Source of the DNA: Chloroflexota bacterium
GTDB taxonomy: Bacteria > Chloroflexota > Dormibacteria > Dormibacterales > Dormibacteraceae
Assembly (NCBI GenBank): GCA_005880175.1
Contig: VBJR01000062.1
Coordinates: forward strand, 1 to 13,963
Length of the DNA stretch: 13,963 bases
Direction of reading: 5' to 3'
Below are positions 1-7,300 of this stretch, piece after piece (the stretch's first letter is position 1; every line of letters starts with the position of its first letter). Made by a program: the position numbers and the translations under genes. The notes below the pieces were generated by a model. That model was not told the DNA's origin, made no database searches, and worked only from the letters and a program-made list of their open reading frames with translations.

Positions 1-615
1 CCCGGCCACCCACCAGAACGGCCGGCGCGACGCCGGCAGCGGCGGATGGAGCACCGTGTCCACGGCCTCCAGCGCGCCCCGCGTCACCTGGAGGTCCGGC
101 CGGAGTGAGTCGATGAACGCCCGGTTGCCGGACTCCGTGGCCGGCACGTCGTCCGCGGGGAGGCCGACCAGCGTCGCCTGGCGGACCATCTCCGCGACGT
201 AGCGATCGCCGTCGGGCTCGCCCAGCGGGCCCACGAACCGGCGGTACGCGGCCAGGAACGACTCGACGAGCGTGGCGTGGATCCACAGCAGCAGGACGGG
301 GTCGTCGGCGGCGTACGGAAGCCCGGTCACCCGGTCGATGCCGTGGATCGGCCGGTGGACCTCCCGCACGCGGCTGCCGAGCGCCTCGGCCTGCCGGGTC
401 GTGCCGAAGATGGTGGTCACGACGTAGTTGCTGGTGCGGGCGTAGCGGCCCCAGACATCGGCTTTGTAGTCGCTGTGGTCCTCGACGGCGGCGATGGCCA
501 GCGGGTGGAGCGCCTGGACCATCAGGGCGCGCAGGCCGCCGACCAGGAGCGCCGGCTCCTTGTGCAGCTGCCACGCCATCGATCCGGGCCCGAAGAGCCC
601 GAAGTCGCCGGTCAC
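1..615 (-). CDS. DUF2236 / MpaB-type oxygenase family protein (C-terminus beyond window)
   Basis: The N-terminal 205 codons are present; the gene continues past position 1. My translation has a GPGSMAWQLHKEP motif near residues 9-21, then LMVQALHPLAIAAVEDHS, RYARTSNYVVTTIFGT and VHRPIHGID, followed by a helical WIHATLVESFLAAYRRF stretch. This order matches the DUF2236 family (ER-bound oxygenase MpaB / latex-clearing-protein-like fold), whose conserved His residues bind haem. Candidate His ligands are in ALHPL, VHRPIHG and WIHATLVES. Substrates of bacterial members are mostly unknown, so only an oxidoreductase role is inferred. The GTG start overlaps the stop of the DUF72 gene by 4 bases (GTGA), which suggests translational coupling as the last visible gene of the minus-strand operon. 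A GGAGG lies only one base upstream, so the start could instead be the ATG at 577-579. Confidence 0.8.
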   Translation of the reverse strand, partial: MTGDFGLFGPGSMAWQLHKEPALLVGGLRALMVQALHPLAIAAVEDHSDYKADVWGRYARTSNYVVTTIFGTTRQAEALGSRVREVHRPIHGIDRVTGLPYAADDPVLLLWIHATLVESFLAAYRRFVGPLGEPDGDRYVAEMVRQATLVGLPADDVPATESGNRAFIDSLRPDLQVTRGALEAVDTVLHPPLPASRRPFWWVAG

Positions 616-1298
616 CCCTCCAGTATGTGGGCCGCCCGGGCCGGCGCCTCCACCTCGTGGCGGAAGTACACGTGCAACTCGTCGCGGGCCGCCGCCTCGG
701 CGCGCAGCTCGCGCCGCCAGCCGTCCAGCTCCACGGCGTCGTAGTCCCGGCGCAGGCGGTAGTAGGCGAGCCCGGACACCTCGACCCGGGGCGCCCGCGG
801 CCACTTGTCCTGGTCGGTGACCACGAGGGCGGCGCCGTGGCCGCGGAGCACGGCGTAGACGTCGTCCGCGAACCAGGACTCGTTCCGGAACTCGACGGCG
901 GCGCGCAGCCCGAGCCCGCCGAGCAGGCGGTCGAGCGCCGCCAGGTCGCGCTGCCGGGTGGGCGGGAACTGCACCAGCACCGGCCCCAGGCGCTCGCCGA
1001 GCCCGCCGAGCCGGGCCCCGAACTCGCCCGCGACTCCCTCCCAGGGGAACGCCGGCCCCGAGTACGTCAGCGCCCGGTGCGCCTTCATGCAGAAGCGGAA
1101 GCCGGCCGGCACGCTCGCCGCCCAGCCGGCGATGGTCTCTGCCGGCGGCGTGCGGTAGAAGCTGCCGTTCAGCTCGACCCCGTTGAGGCGCTCCCCGTAG
1201 TAGCCGAGCATCTTCGCGCCGGCCAGGCGCTCGGGGTAGAAGATGCCACGCCAGGCCGGGTAGCTGAAGCCGCTGGTGCCGGCGTAGATCGCGCCCAA
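612..1298 (-). CDS. DUF72 family protein (YecE-like)
   Basis: The 228-residue product is the usual size for DUF72 (YecE), a TIM-barrel-like family of unproven biochemical role. The N-terminus IYAGTSGFSYPAWRGIFYPE is the family signature. It is followed by YGERLNGVELNGSFYRTP, by FRFCMKAHRALTY (the usual F-x-F-x-x-K-x-H region), by LGPVLVQFPP, and by AVEFRNESWF, a highly conserved strand carrying the R-x-x-S-W residues. The C-terminal YYRLRRDY and VYFRHEVEAPARAAHIL correspond to the family's Y-x-R and Y-F-N-N-D-x-x-G-x-A-x-x-N-A segments in altered form. The start is TTG, one base after the rlmN stop codon, with no clear ribosome binding site, so expression probably depends on coupling to rlmN. 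The family assignment is firm; the function is not known. Confidence 0.9.
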   Translation of the reverse strand: MGAIYAGTSGFSYPAWRGIFYPERLAGAKMLGYYGERLNGVELNGSFYRTPPAETIAGWAASVPAGFRFCMKAHRALTYSGPAFPWEGVAGEFGARLGGLGERLGPVLVQFPPTRQRDLAALDRLLGGLGLRAAVEFRNESWFADDVYAVLRGHGAALVVTDQDKWPRAPRVEVSGLAYYRLRRDYDAVELDGWRRELRAEAAARDELHVYFRHEVEAPARAAHILEG

Positions 1299-1299
1299 C

Positions 1300-2358
1300 T
1301 CAGCGGGTGGCGGCGAGGTGCCGGGCCCGGAGCTGGCCGCAGGCCGCCTCCTCCTCCCTGCCCCGAGTGTCGCGCAGCGTCGCGTTCAGGCCCGTCGCCC
1401 GGACCTGGCGGACGAACCGCGCCACCTCGCCCGCGTCGGGCTCGCGGTACGGCGCCTCGTCCACCGGGTTGTACGGGATCAGGTTGACGTGGGCCAGCCG
1501 GCCCCGCAGGAGCGCGCCCAGCTCCCGCGCGTCGCGCTCGGTGTCGTTCACGCCGGCCAGCAGCACCCACTCGTAGCTGACCCGCCGGCCCGTGCGCTCG
1601 GCGAACCGGTCGGCGGCGGGGATCAGCTCGGCCAGCGGGTAGCGCCGGTTGATCGGGACCAGCTCGTCCCGCAGCTCGTCGCGGGCCGCGTGGAGCGAGA
1701 TGGCGAGCGTGAACGGCAGGCCCTCCGCCGCCAGCCGGTCGATCCGCGGGACCAGGCCGGACGTGGACACGGTGACGCGGCGGGGACTGAGCCCGAGCCC
1801 GGCCGGGTCGGCGATCCGGCGGATGGAGCCGAGGACCGCGTCGTAGTTGGCCAGGGGCTCGCCCATACCCATGAACACGACGTGCGTGAGCCGCCGGCCC
1901 GCTTCGGCCAGGTCGCGGCCCGCGTCGACCGCCTGGTCCACGATCTCGTGGGCGGCCAGGTTGCGGCCGAACGGGCCCTGGCCGGTCGCGCAGAAGGGGC
2001 AGCCGATCGGGCAGCCGACCTGGGAGGAGATGCAGAGCGTCGAGCGCCGCGGGTAGCGCATCACCACCGACTCGACCGCGTAGCCGCCGTCCAGCTCGTA
2101 CAGCTTCTTGGTGGTCTGCCCGCCGTCGGCCTCCAGCCGCCGGACCTCGCGCAGCGAGCTGGCCCGGAACGCCGCCTCGAGCTCGGCGCGGAGGCCGGCC
2201 GGCAGCTCCAGCATCTCCTCGAAGCGGGCGCCGCCCGCCAGCCGGCGCCGCAGCTGGCGGGCGCGGTACGCGGGCTGGCCGCGCTCGGCCAGCCAGGCGT
2301 CGAGCTCGTCGGGCGACCGCTCGGAGATGGCGGGGAGCGGCCGGACGGTCGGGATCAC
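1300..2358 (-). CDS. rlmN: Dual-specificity 23S rRNA/tRNA adenine-C2 methyltransferase RlmN
   Basis: RlmN is a radical SAM enzyme that methylates C2 of A2503 in 23S rRNA and A37 of some tRNAs. From the GTG start at 2356-2358 the product is 352 residues, within the family range. The CxxxCxxC cluster motif (CPIGCPFC) supplies C116, C120 and C123 for the 4Fe-4S centre. C109 in TLCISSQVG sits seven residues before C116, as C118 does before C125 in E. coli. The methylated catalytic Cys is C340 in the C-terminal AACGQL motif. FMGMGEPLANYD and ISLHA are further family hallmarks. The N-terminal RARQLRRRLAGGARFEEML region is the usual RNA-binding lead-in. The frame is open up to 2451, but those codons overlap the upstream hydrolase gene and do not resemble the family, so GTG 2358 is preferred. 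No Shine-Dalgarno is visible. Confidence 0.95.
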   Translation of the reverse strand: MIPTVRPLPAISERSPDELDAWLAERGQPAYRARQLRRRLAGGARFEEMLELPAGLRAELEAAFRASSLREVRRLEADGGQTTKKLYELDGGYAVESVVMRYPRRSTLCISSQVGCPIGCPFCATGQGPFGRNLAAHEIVDQAVDAGRDLAEAGRRLTHVVFMGMGEPLANYDAVLGSIRRIADPAGLGLSPRRVTVSTSGLVPRIDRLAAEGLPFTLAISLHAARDELRDELVPINRRYPLAELIPAADRFAERTGRRVSYEWVLLAGVNDTERDARELGALLRGRLAHVNLIPYNPVDEAPYREPDAGEVARFVRQVRATGLNATLRDTRGREEEAACGQLRARHLAATR

Positions 2359-2380
2359 AGGGCAACCATACGGGCCTGCG

Positions 2381-3154
2381 CTAGACCAGCTCGAACACCG
2401 CGTCGCGCTCGGCGACCCGGCCCTCGTCCACGAGCTTGCGCAGGTGGGCACGGAGGGTCATCTCGGCGGCCCGCAGGAGCTGCTCACGGGCCTCAGTCGC
2501 GGCCAGCTCGTCGGAGTACACGCGCTCGGTCAGCCCGGTGGCGGTGCCCGGGCCGCCGCGGTCGAGCTCGTCCACGACCTGGCGCTCGCGCGCGAGCCGG
2601 TGCTGGCGGTACTCCTCGATCTTGGCCTCCGCATCCTCGACCGGGTCCCAGTGGCCCGGGAAGAGAAGGCGCGGCCGCAGCTCGGCGACGCGCTCCAGGG
2701 AGCGCAGGTAGGCGGCGACGTCGCCCTCGGGGTACGTGACCATCGAGCTGCCCCGGCCCAGGATCAGGTCGCCGGTGAACAGGACGCGGTCGTCGGGCAT
2801 CCAGAACGCGAGGTGGTCGGGCGCATGGCCGGGCGTGTGGAGGGCGGTGAGGTCCAGGGCGCCCACGCGCACGACGTCGCCGTCCGCGAGGTCGGGGTGG
2901 CGGGCGACGCGGGCGTGGTACTGCCCGGCGAACCGCTCGGCCAGCTCCAGGTGGTCGGCGTGGCCGTGGGTGACCAGCACCACCCCGACCGCGTGGCCAC
3001 CCACCGTGCGGCGCAGGGCGGCGAGGTGCTGGTCGTCGTCGGGCCCGGGATCGATGACGACCAGGGCCGGGCCGTCGCCCAGGACCCAGGTGTTGGTGCC
3101 GGGCCCGGTGAAGGGCCCCGGGTTGGGCGCGAGGACGCGCCGTACGGTTGCCAT
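2381..3154 (-). CDS. Metallo-beta-lactamase-fold hydrolase, LACTB2-like with C-terminal winged helix
   Basis: The 257-residue product has the MBL-fold zinc ligands in order: HGHADH (63-68), H110 in TPGHAPDH, D129 in FTGDLI and H168 in FPGHWDP. The opening VRRVLAPNPGPFTGPGTNTWVLG and a C-terminal winged-helix-like segment (TEAREQLLRAAEMTLRAHL onward) are typical of the LACTB2/BLACT_WH group. That group includes mitochondrial endoribonuclease LACTB2, so nuclease activity is possible; hydroxyacylglutathione hydrolase-type thioesterase activity is the main alternative. The frame is open to 3256, but those extra codons overlap the predicted promoter and read as Gly/Pro-rich non-family sequence. 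The ATG at 3152-3154 is therefore chosen; an ATG three codons earlier (3161-3163) is almost as good. It is the first gene of the minus-strand operon, 22 bp before rlmN. Confidence 0.9.
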   Translation of the reverse strand: MATVRRVLAPNPGPFTGPGTNTWVLGDGPALVVIDPGPDDDQHLAALRRTVGGHAVGVVLVTHGHADHLELAERFAGQYHARVARHPDLADGDVVRVGALDLTALHTPGHAPDHLAFWMPDDRVLFTGDLILGRGSSMVTYPEGDVAAYLRSLERVAELRPRLLFPGHWDPVEDAEAKIEEYRQHRLARERQVVDELDRGGPGTATGLTERVYSDELAATEAREQLLRAAEMTLRAHLRKLVDEGRVAERDAVFELV

Positions 3155-3227
3155 GCCCGACATGTTGGGCCCGAAGCCCCCCAAGCCGCATCCAAGAAGC
3201 CCCCACCCGCCCGAGGGGGGCGGGCCC

Positions 3228-3256
3228 ACGGTACCGCCAGGGCTGAGCCGGGTCAA
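3228..3256 (-). promoter_or_regulatory. Predicted housekeeping promoter for the MBL hydrolase-rlmN-DUF72-DUF2236 operon
   Basis: On the minus strand TTGACC (3251-3256) is followed after exactly 17 bp by TACCGT (3228-3233), a TTGACN-N17-TAnnnT arrangement typical of group 1 sigma factors in high-GC bacteria. Transcription would start near 3221, leaving a leader of about 67 nt before the ATG at 3154. A 7-bp GC hairpin (3206-3212 paired with 3218-3224) lies at the very start of that leader. The assignment is by pattern only. Confidence 0.5.
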
Positions 3257-3347
3257 TCTGACCTGTTCAGTCGCCGAGAGGGGTTACCGTGGCAGCTCGA
3301 GTGAGGACGCCTGGGGGTCGGCCGACCACGCGTTCCCACCCTCCGGC

Positions 3348-4343
3348 TCAGACGCTCCCCTTCGCCATGGACGACTCAGGCGGGGCCGCTGACACCCCGG
3401 CACCCATCCTGCCCGGGCGCTGGGCCCTTCGATCACTGGCCGGGCAGTCACAGCGCCCGGCCAGGACGGGGCCCGGCCGGCTGGCGCCGGCAGGGGGAGC
3501 CGGGGAGACGTTGAAGTGCCGACAGTTCAACGTCTCCCGGCGGCCTGAGACGTGCAGGTGTCGACACTTCAACGTATCGGGCCCGCTGGAGTCCAGCCAC
3601 CCCTCCAGCAGGTCGTCCACCAGGTGCCGGACCAGCGGCTCGCCCATCTCCGGCACCGGCAGCGGGCGCCGCACCGGCGCGGAGATCACGTCCAGCCGCC
3701 ACCAGGCGCCCACCCGCTCGCCCATCACCGTGCACCCGGCGCCGCCCATCCAGTCGCACGCCCGCGTCAGCGCGTCCTTCAGCACCGGCTCCGAGGCCCG
3801 CACCACCGCGTCGCCGGGCAGCAGCCGATTCGCCCCCACCGCCGCCAGGTTCAGCACCGCTCCGATCACCACCGCCCGCGGCGGGTCCATCGGGTCCAGC
3901 GCGACCGCCTCCATCGCCAGCGCCCGCCGCCCCACGTCCTGGGCCAGCTCGTAGATGTCCTCCAGCAGCTCCTGGCGGCCGAACGCCGCCTGGCGCGCCG
4001 ACTCGGTCAGCGCCAGCACCGACGAGCGCAGCTTGTGGCCGAGCCGGCTCAGCAGGTACGCCCGCCGCTCCCGCGCGATCCGCTCACCCTCCTCCAGGGC
4101 TCGCCGGTACGACGCCCGGCTCAGTTCGCCGGCCGGCCCCCAGCCCACCAGCCGCCCGCTCGACCACAGCCCCTCCCACGGACCGCCCGGCGGCGGGAAG
4201 TCGGGATCGGCGGGCCCGTGCCGGCGGCCGCTCATGACCTCCTCCAGGCCGCCCCCGACCCGGGCCCACAGCGGGTCCGCGTGGTCCGGCCGGAGCGGCT
4301 GCTCCCCGGCCCGAGGCTCGCGCGGCTGGCCCAACCGCGTCAC
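3348..4343 (-). CDS. Degenerate histidine-kinase-like protein; candidate histidine phosphotransferase (Spo0B/ChpT-like)
   Basis: The 331-residue frame starts at a GTG overlapping the stop of the large kinase by 4 bases (GTGA), with GAGG four bases upstream; a later ATG at 4233-4235 has a stronger GGAGGAGG site. The core is a long helix ending in LLSRLGHKLRSSVLAL, where H103 sits in an H-box of the HisKA type, then a second helix (residues about 120-150) as in a DHp four-helix-bundle hairpin. The following domain (about 155-245) follows the layout of a HATPase domain, but the N-box is replaced by DALTRACDWMGG and the G1 and G2 glycine motifs are missing. It is therefore unlikely to bind ATP. 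Spo0B and ChpT are proteins with this build that pass phosphoryl groups between receivers. After WLDSSG (about residue 253) the frame runs into the palindromic repeat and continues to an apparently non-family stop, so the last 75 or so residues are probably an accretion. A non-functional pseudokinase is the alternative. Confidence 0.65.
   Translation of the reverse strand: MTRLGQPREPRAGEQPLRPDHADPLWARVGGGLEEVMSGRRHGPADPDFPPPGGPWEGLWSSGRLVGWGPAGELSRASYRRALEEGERIARERRAYLLSRLGHKLRSSVLALTESARQAAFGRQELLEDIYELAQDVGRRALAMEAVALDPMDPPRAVVIGAVLNLAAVGANRLLPGDAVVRASEPVLKDALTRACDWMGGAGCTVMGERVGAWWRLDVISAPVRRPLPVPEMGEPLVRHLVDDLLEGWLDSSGPDTLKCRHLHVSGRRETLNCRHFNVSPAPPAGASRPGPVLAGRCDCPASDRRAQRPGRMGAGVSAAPPESSMAKGSV
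3502..3585 (-). repeat. Paired-palindrome element, copy A
   Basis: Read on the minus strand, the element begins CGGGCCCG (3578-3585). It then has an imperfect palindrome centred on GTGTCGACAC (3550-3575, 10 of 13 pairs), and then a hairpin with a perfect 13-bp stem (3503-3515 with 3526-3538) around a 10-nt loop. Both palindromes are variants of one motif, GTTGAAGTGTCGACACTTCAAC. Copy B at 9991-10079 carries the same two units at identical spacing, on the opposite strand. It lies in the 3' part of the phosphotransferase-like frame. No U-tract follows, so it is not a standard intrinsic terminator. The repeat family is unknown to me; REP-like or MITE-like are possibilities. Confidence 0.85.
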
Positions 4344-7300
4344 CTGGCCTCGCGCAGAGCGTGCCCCGGGCGCGCCGCCAGGGCCGGCACCGTGAACTTG
4401 AACGTCGTGCCCGCCGGGCCGGTCGACTCCAGCCAGATCCTGCCGCCGAAGGAGCGCTCCACCACGAGACGGCACAGGTACAGGCCCAGACCCAGTCCGC
4501 CGCGGGCGCGGTTCTGCCCGGCCAGCCCGGTCTTGGCGAACAGGCTCGCGACCCGGTCCGGAGGCAGGCCGCCACCGTCGTCGGTCACCGTCACCTCGAC
4601 CCAGGGGCCGGCGGCGCGGCCGCTGACCCCGATGTGGCGGGCGCGCGTGTACTCCAGCGCGTTGCCGACGAGATTGGACAGCACCTGGTCGAGATGGGTC
4701 GGTTCGCAGTACGCATCGGGCAGGTCAGGACTCAGGCGCACATCTACCACATCGACCCGGCCTCCGTACCGGCTGCGCAGCACCGTCAGCACCTGCTCCA
4801 TCGTGCGCGCCAGCGCCGTTGGGGCCCGGTTGGGCTCGAAGCGGTGCGCCTCCAGGCGGGCGATGATCAGCTGGTTCTCGACCAGGCTCAGCAGCCGCTC
4901 CGACTGCTCGTACGCCTCCACGACCAGCGAGTGCCGCTGGTCCGCGTCCATCACGGTGCCCCACTGGAGCAGGCCGGCGATCGTCGAGCGCATCGCGGCC
5001 GCCGGGCTGCGGACCTCGTGGCCGATCGCGCGCAGCATCAGGTCCTTGGCCTCGAGCATCGCGCGCTCCTGGGTGACGTCCTCGTGCAGCGTGAGCACCC
5101 GGTCCGGCTGGCCGTCCGCGCCCGGCACGGGCACGCGGCGGACCTGGACGACCATGCCCCTCGCGTCCAGCCGCACCTCGAGCGGCCCGCCCGGCACCGC
5201 CTCGGGATCGGACACGACGACCGCGTCCGGCCGCTGGAGCAGGCGGCGGGCCGGGTTCCCGACCAGGCCGGCCGCCGGCACCCCGTAGATGCGCTCGATC
5301 TCCGAGTTGGCGTACGCGACGTTGCCATCCTCGTCCTCCAGCACGACGCCCACGGGCGAGTGCCGCATCACCGTCTCCAGCATCTCCTTCTGGCGGTTGA
5401 TCTCCGCGACGAGCGCGAGGCGGGTCAGGACGAGCTGGGCCTGGCCGGCCAGCACCGCCATCAGGCGACGGGTCTCGGACGGCGACGTGCCGGCGGTGTC
5501 GGCCGTGATCATGCCCACCACCCGGTCGTTCACCACGACCGGCTGCGCGACGCCCGCCGCCCCGCCGATGGCCCCGACGTCGGGGTGCGCGGACGCGGCC
5601 GAGCGGAGCAGGCGGCGCAGCCGGCGCCCCGTCTCCCGGTGGGGGCCGGCCAGCGCGGCGCGCCACCAGCCGGGCTCCGGGGCCGCGATCCCGGCCGCCG
5701 ACGCGCCCCCGGAGCCGCGCACCATCACCGCGCCGTCGAGCAGCCACATCGCCCCGCGCGAGCTGGCCAGCGCCTCCTCGACCAGGCGGCAGATCTCGGC
5801 GCGCGCCCGCACCGGCCGCGTGATGTCCAGGTTGGCGAAGCCGGCGACCGCCTCCAGCGTGTGGATCCGGCCCCGGGTCTCGGCGGCCAGCCGCGCGTTC
5901 TCGATCGCGATCGCTGCGTGCTGCGCGAAGTCGCCGATCGCCACCAGCGCCTCGCCCACGCCGCTCGGCCCGTGCAGCGAGCCGAGCGCGCCCACCAGCC
6001 GCTCCCCGTACCAGAGCGGCACCAGCGCCCACCCGGTGCGGCCGTGGATGCCGGCGACCGGCCCCCGCGGCGGTTCGTCCCACGTCCGCGCGTGCGTGCG
6101 GCCCGACCACCGCAGGACACGGCCGGGGTCGCCCCCGCTGGCCGCCCGGGCGGCGACCCGGCCCTCGTCGTCGAAGGCCCAGCAGGCGGCCGCCGTCGCC
6201 TCCATCATCGTCCGCGCCTGCTCGGCGACGCTGGCCAGCACCCCCTCCAGGTCGTGCCCGGCCAGGCCCGCGACCATCTGCAGGCGCAGGGAGTTGGCCA
6301 GCGCCAGCTCGTTGGCGCGCAGCAGGCGCACGGTGCGCAGGGCGATCGCCACCACCGGCGCCGCGCTCTCCAGCAGCTGGATCTCCTCGGGCGTGAACGG
6401 GACGTCCGTCATCCGCTGCGCCGACACCGAGCCCACCACCCGGTTCTCGTTGAACAGCGGCACGATCAGCACCTGCTTCGGGATGTGCGGGCCCCACGTG
6501 GGCCAGCCCTCGCCGGGGGCCGCCCGCCGGAGCTCGGTCGGCAGCGCCTCGGCGATCGTCGTCCGCTCCTCCAGCATGCGGGCGAAGTACCGGGTCCGCT
6601 CGATCTCGACGGGCTCCAGGTGGCGGACCACGCCGTTGTCCGAGCAGTAGCCGGTGACCCGGTTGCGCTGGTCCGTGTACGCGAACAGCAGGATGGGCGC
6701 GTCGAGGAACGAGCCCACCGCCCGGCTCATCGCCTGCGTGATCTCCGCCTCGTCGGCGGCGCCGGCCACGCTGAGCTCGAGCAGGTGGAGCGCAGACAGC
6801 CGGTGGCGCTCGGTCTGGGCGGCGTGCAGGTGCTCGGCGTTGGCCAGCGCCAGGCCGACGTACGTGGCCACGTCCTGGAGCACCTGCGCGTGCCACTCGT
6901 CGAACACGTCGGCCCGGTACGACTGGAGCGAGAGCAGCGCCGTGATCTCCTCGCCGTGGCGGACCGGCACCCAGATGATCGAGCGGGCGACCACGCGCCG
7001 GTGCCGGCCGGGCCGCGTCACGTCCACGACCACCCCCTCCCCGAGGATGCGCTGGCCCTCGGCCCGGTGCCGGGTCTCCAGCGCGCGCGCCCACACGGCG
7101 CGCCGGATCAGGACGGGCCGGCCGCTCTCGTACGCCTCCCGCGACGGCCCGGCCGAGGCGAGCGGCACCGGCGGGCTCGGCACCTCCTCGCCGCTGTCCC
7201 AGACGTAGCCCTGGGCGACCGGTCCGTCCGGGGTCTCCGTCACCGCGGCGAGCGTGAAGAGGTCGAACTCCAGGTGGCGGGCAAGCTCCTCGCGGAGGAT

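Noticed and set aside
2359..2451. N-terminal extension of RlmN
   Set aside because: It overlaps the end of the MBL hydrolase gene and its translation is Ser/Trp/Cys-rich and unlike the family.
2108..3304. A long plus-strand frame opposite rlmN and the MBL hydrolase
   Set aside because: It is antisense to two genes with intact catalytic motifs and itself has only low-complexity translation.
3502..3540. Ordinary intrinsic terminator at repeat copy A (and likewise at copy B)
   Set aside because: The hairpins are strong but no T-run follows on the transcribed side in either copy. Rho-independent termination is therefore not supported, although a transcript-end role by another mechanism is still open.
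3502..3590. CRISPR repeat or attachment site
   Set aside because: There are only two related units per locus, joined by non-unique sequence, with no spacers, cas genes, integrase or tRNA nearby.
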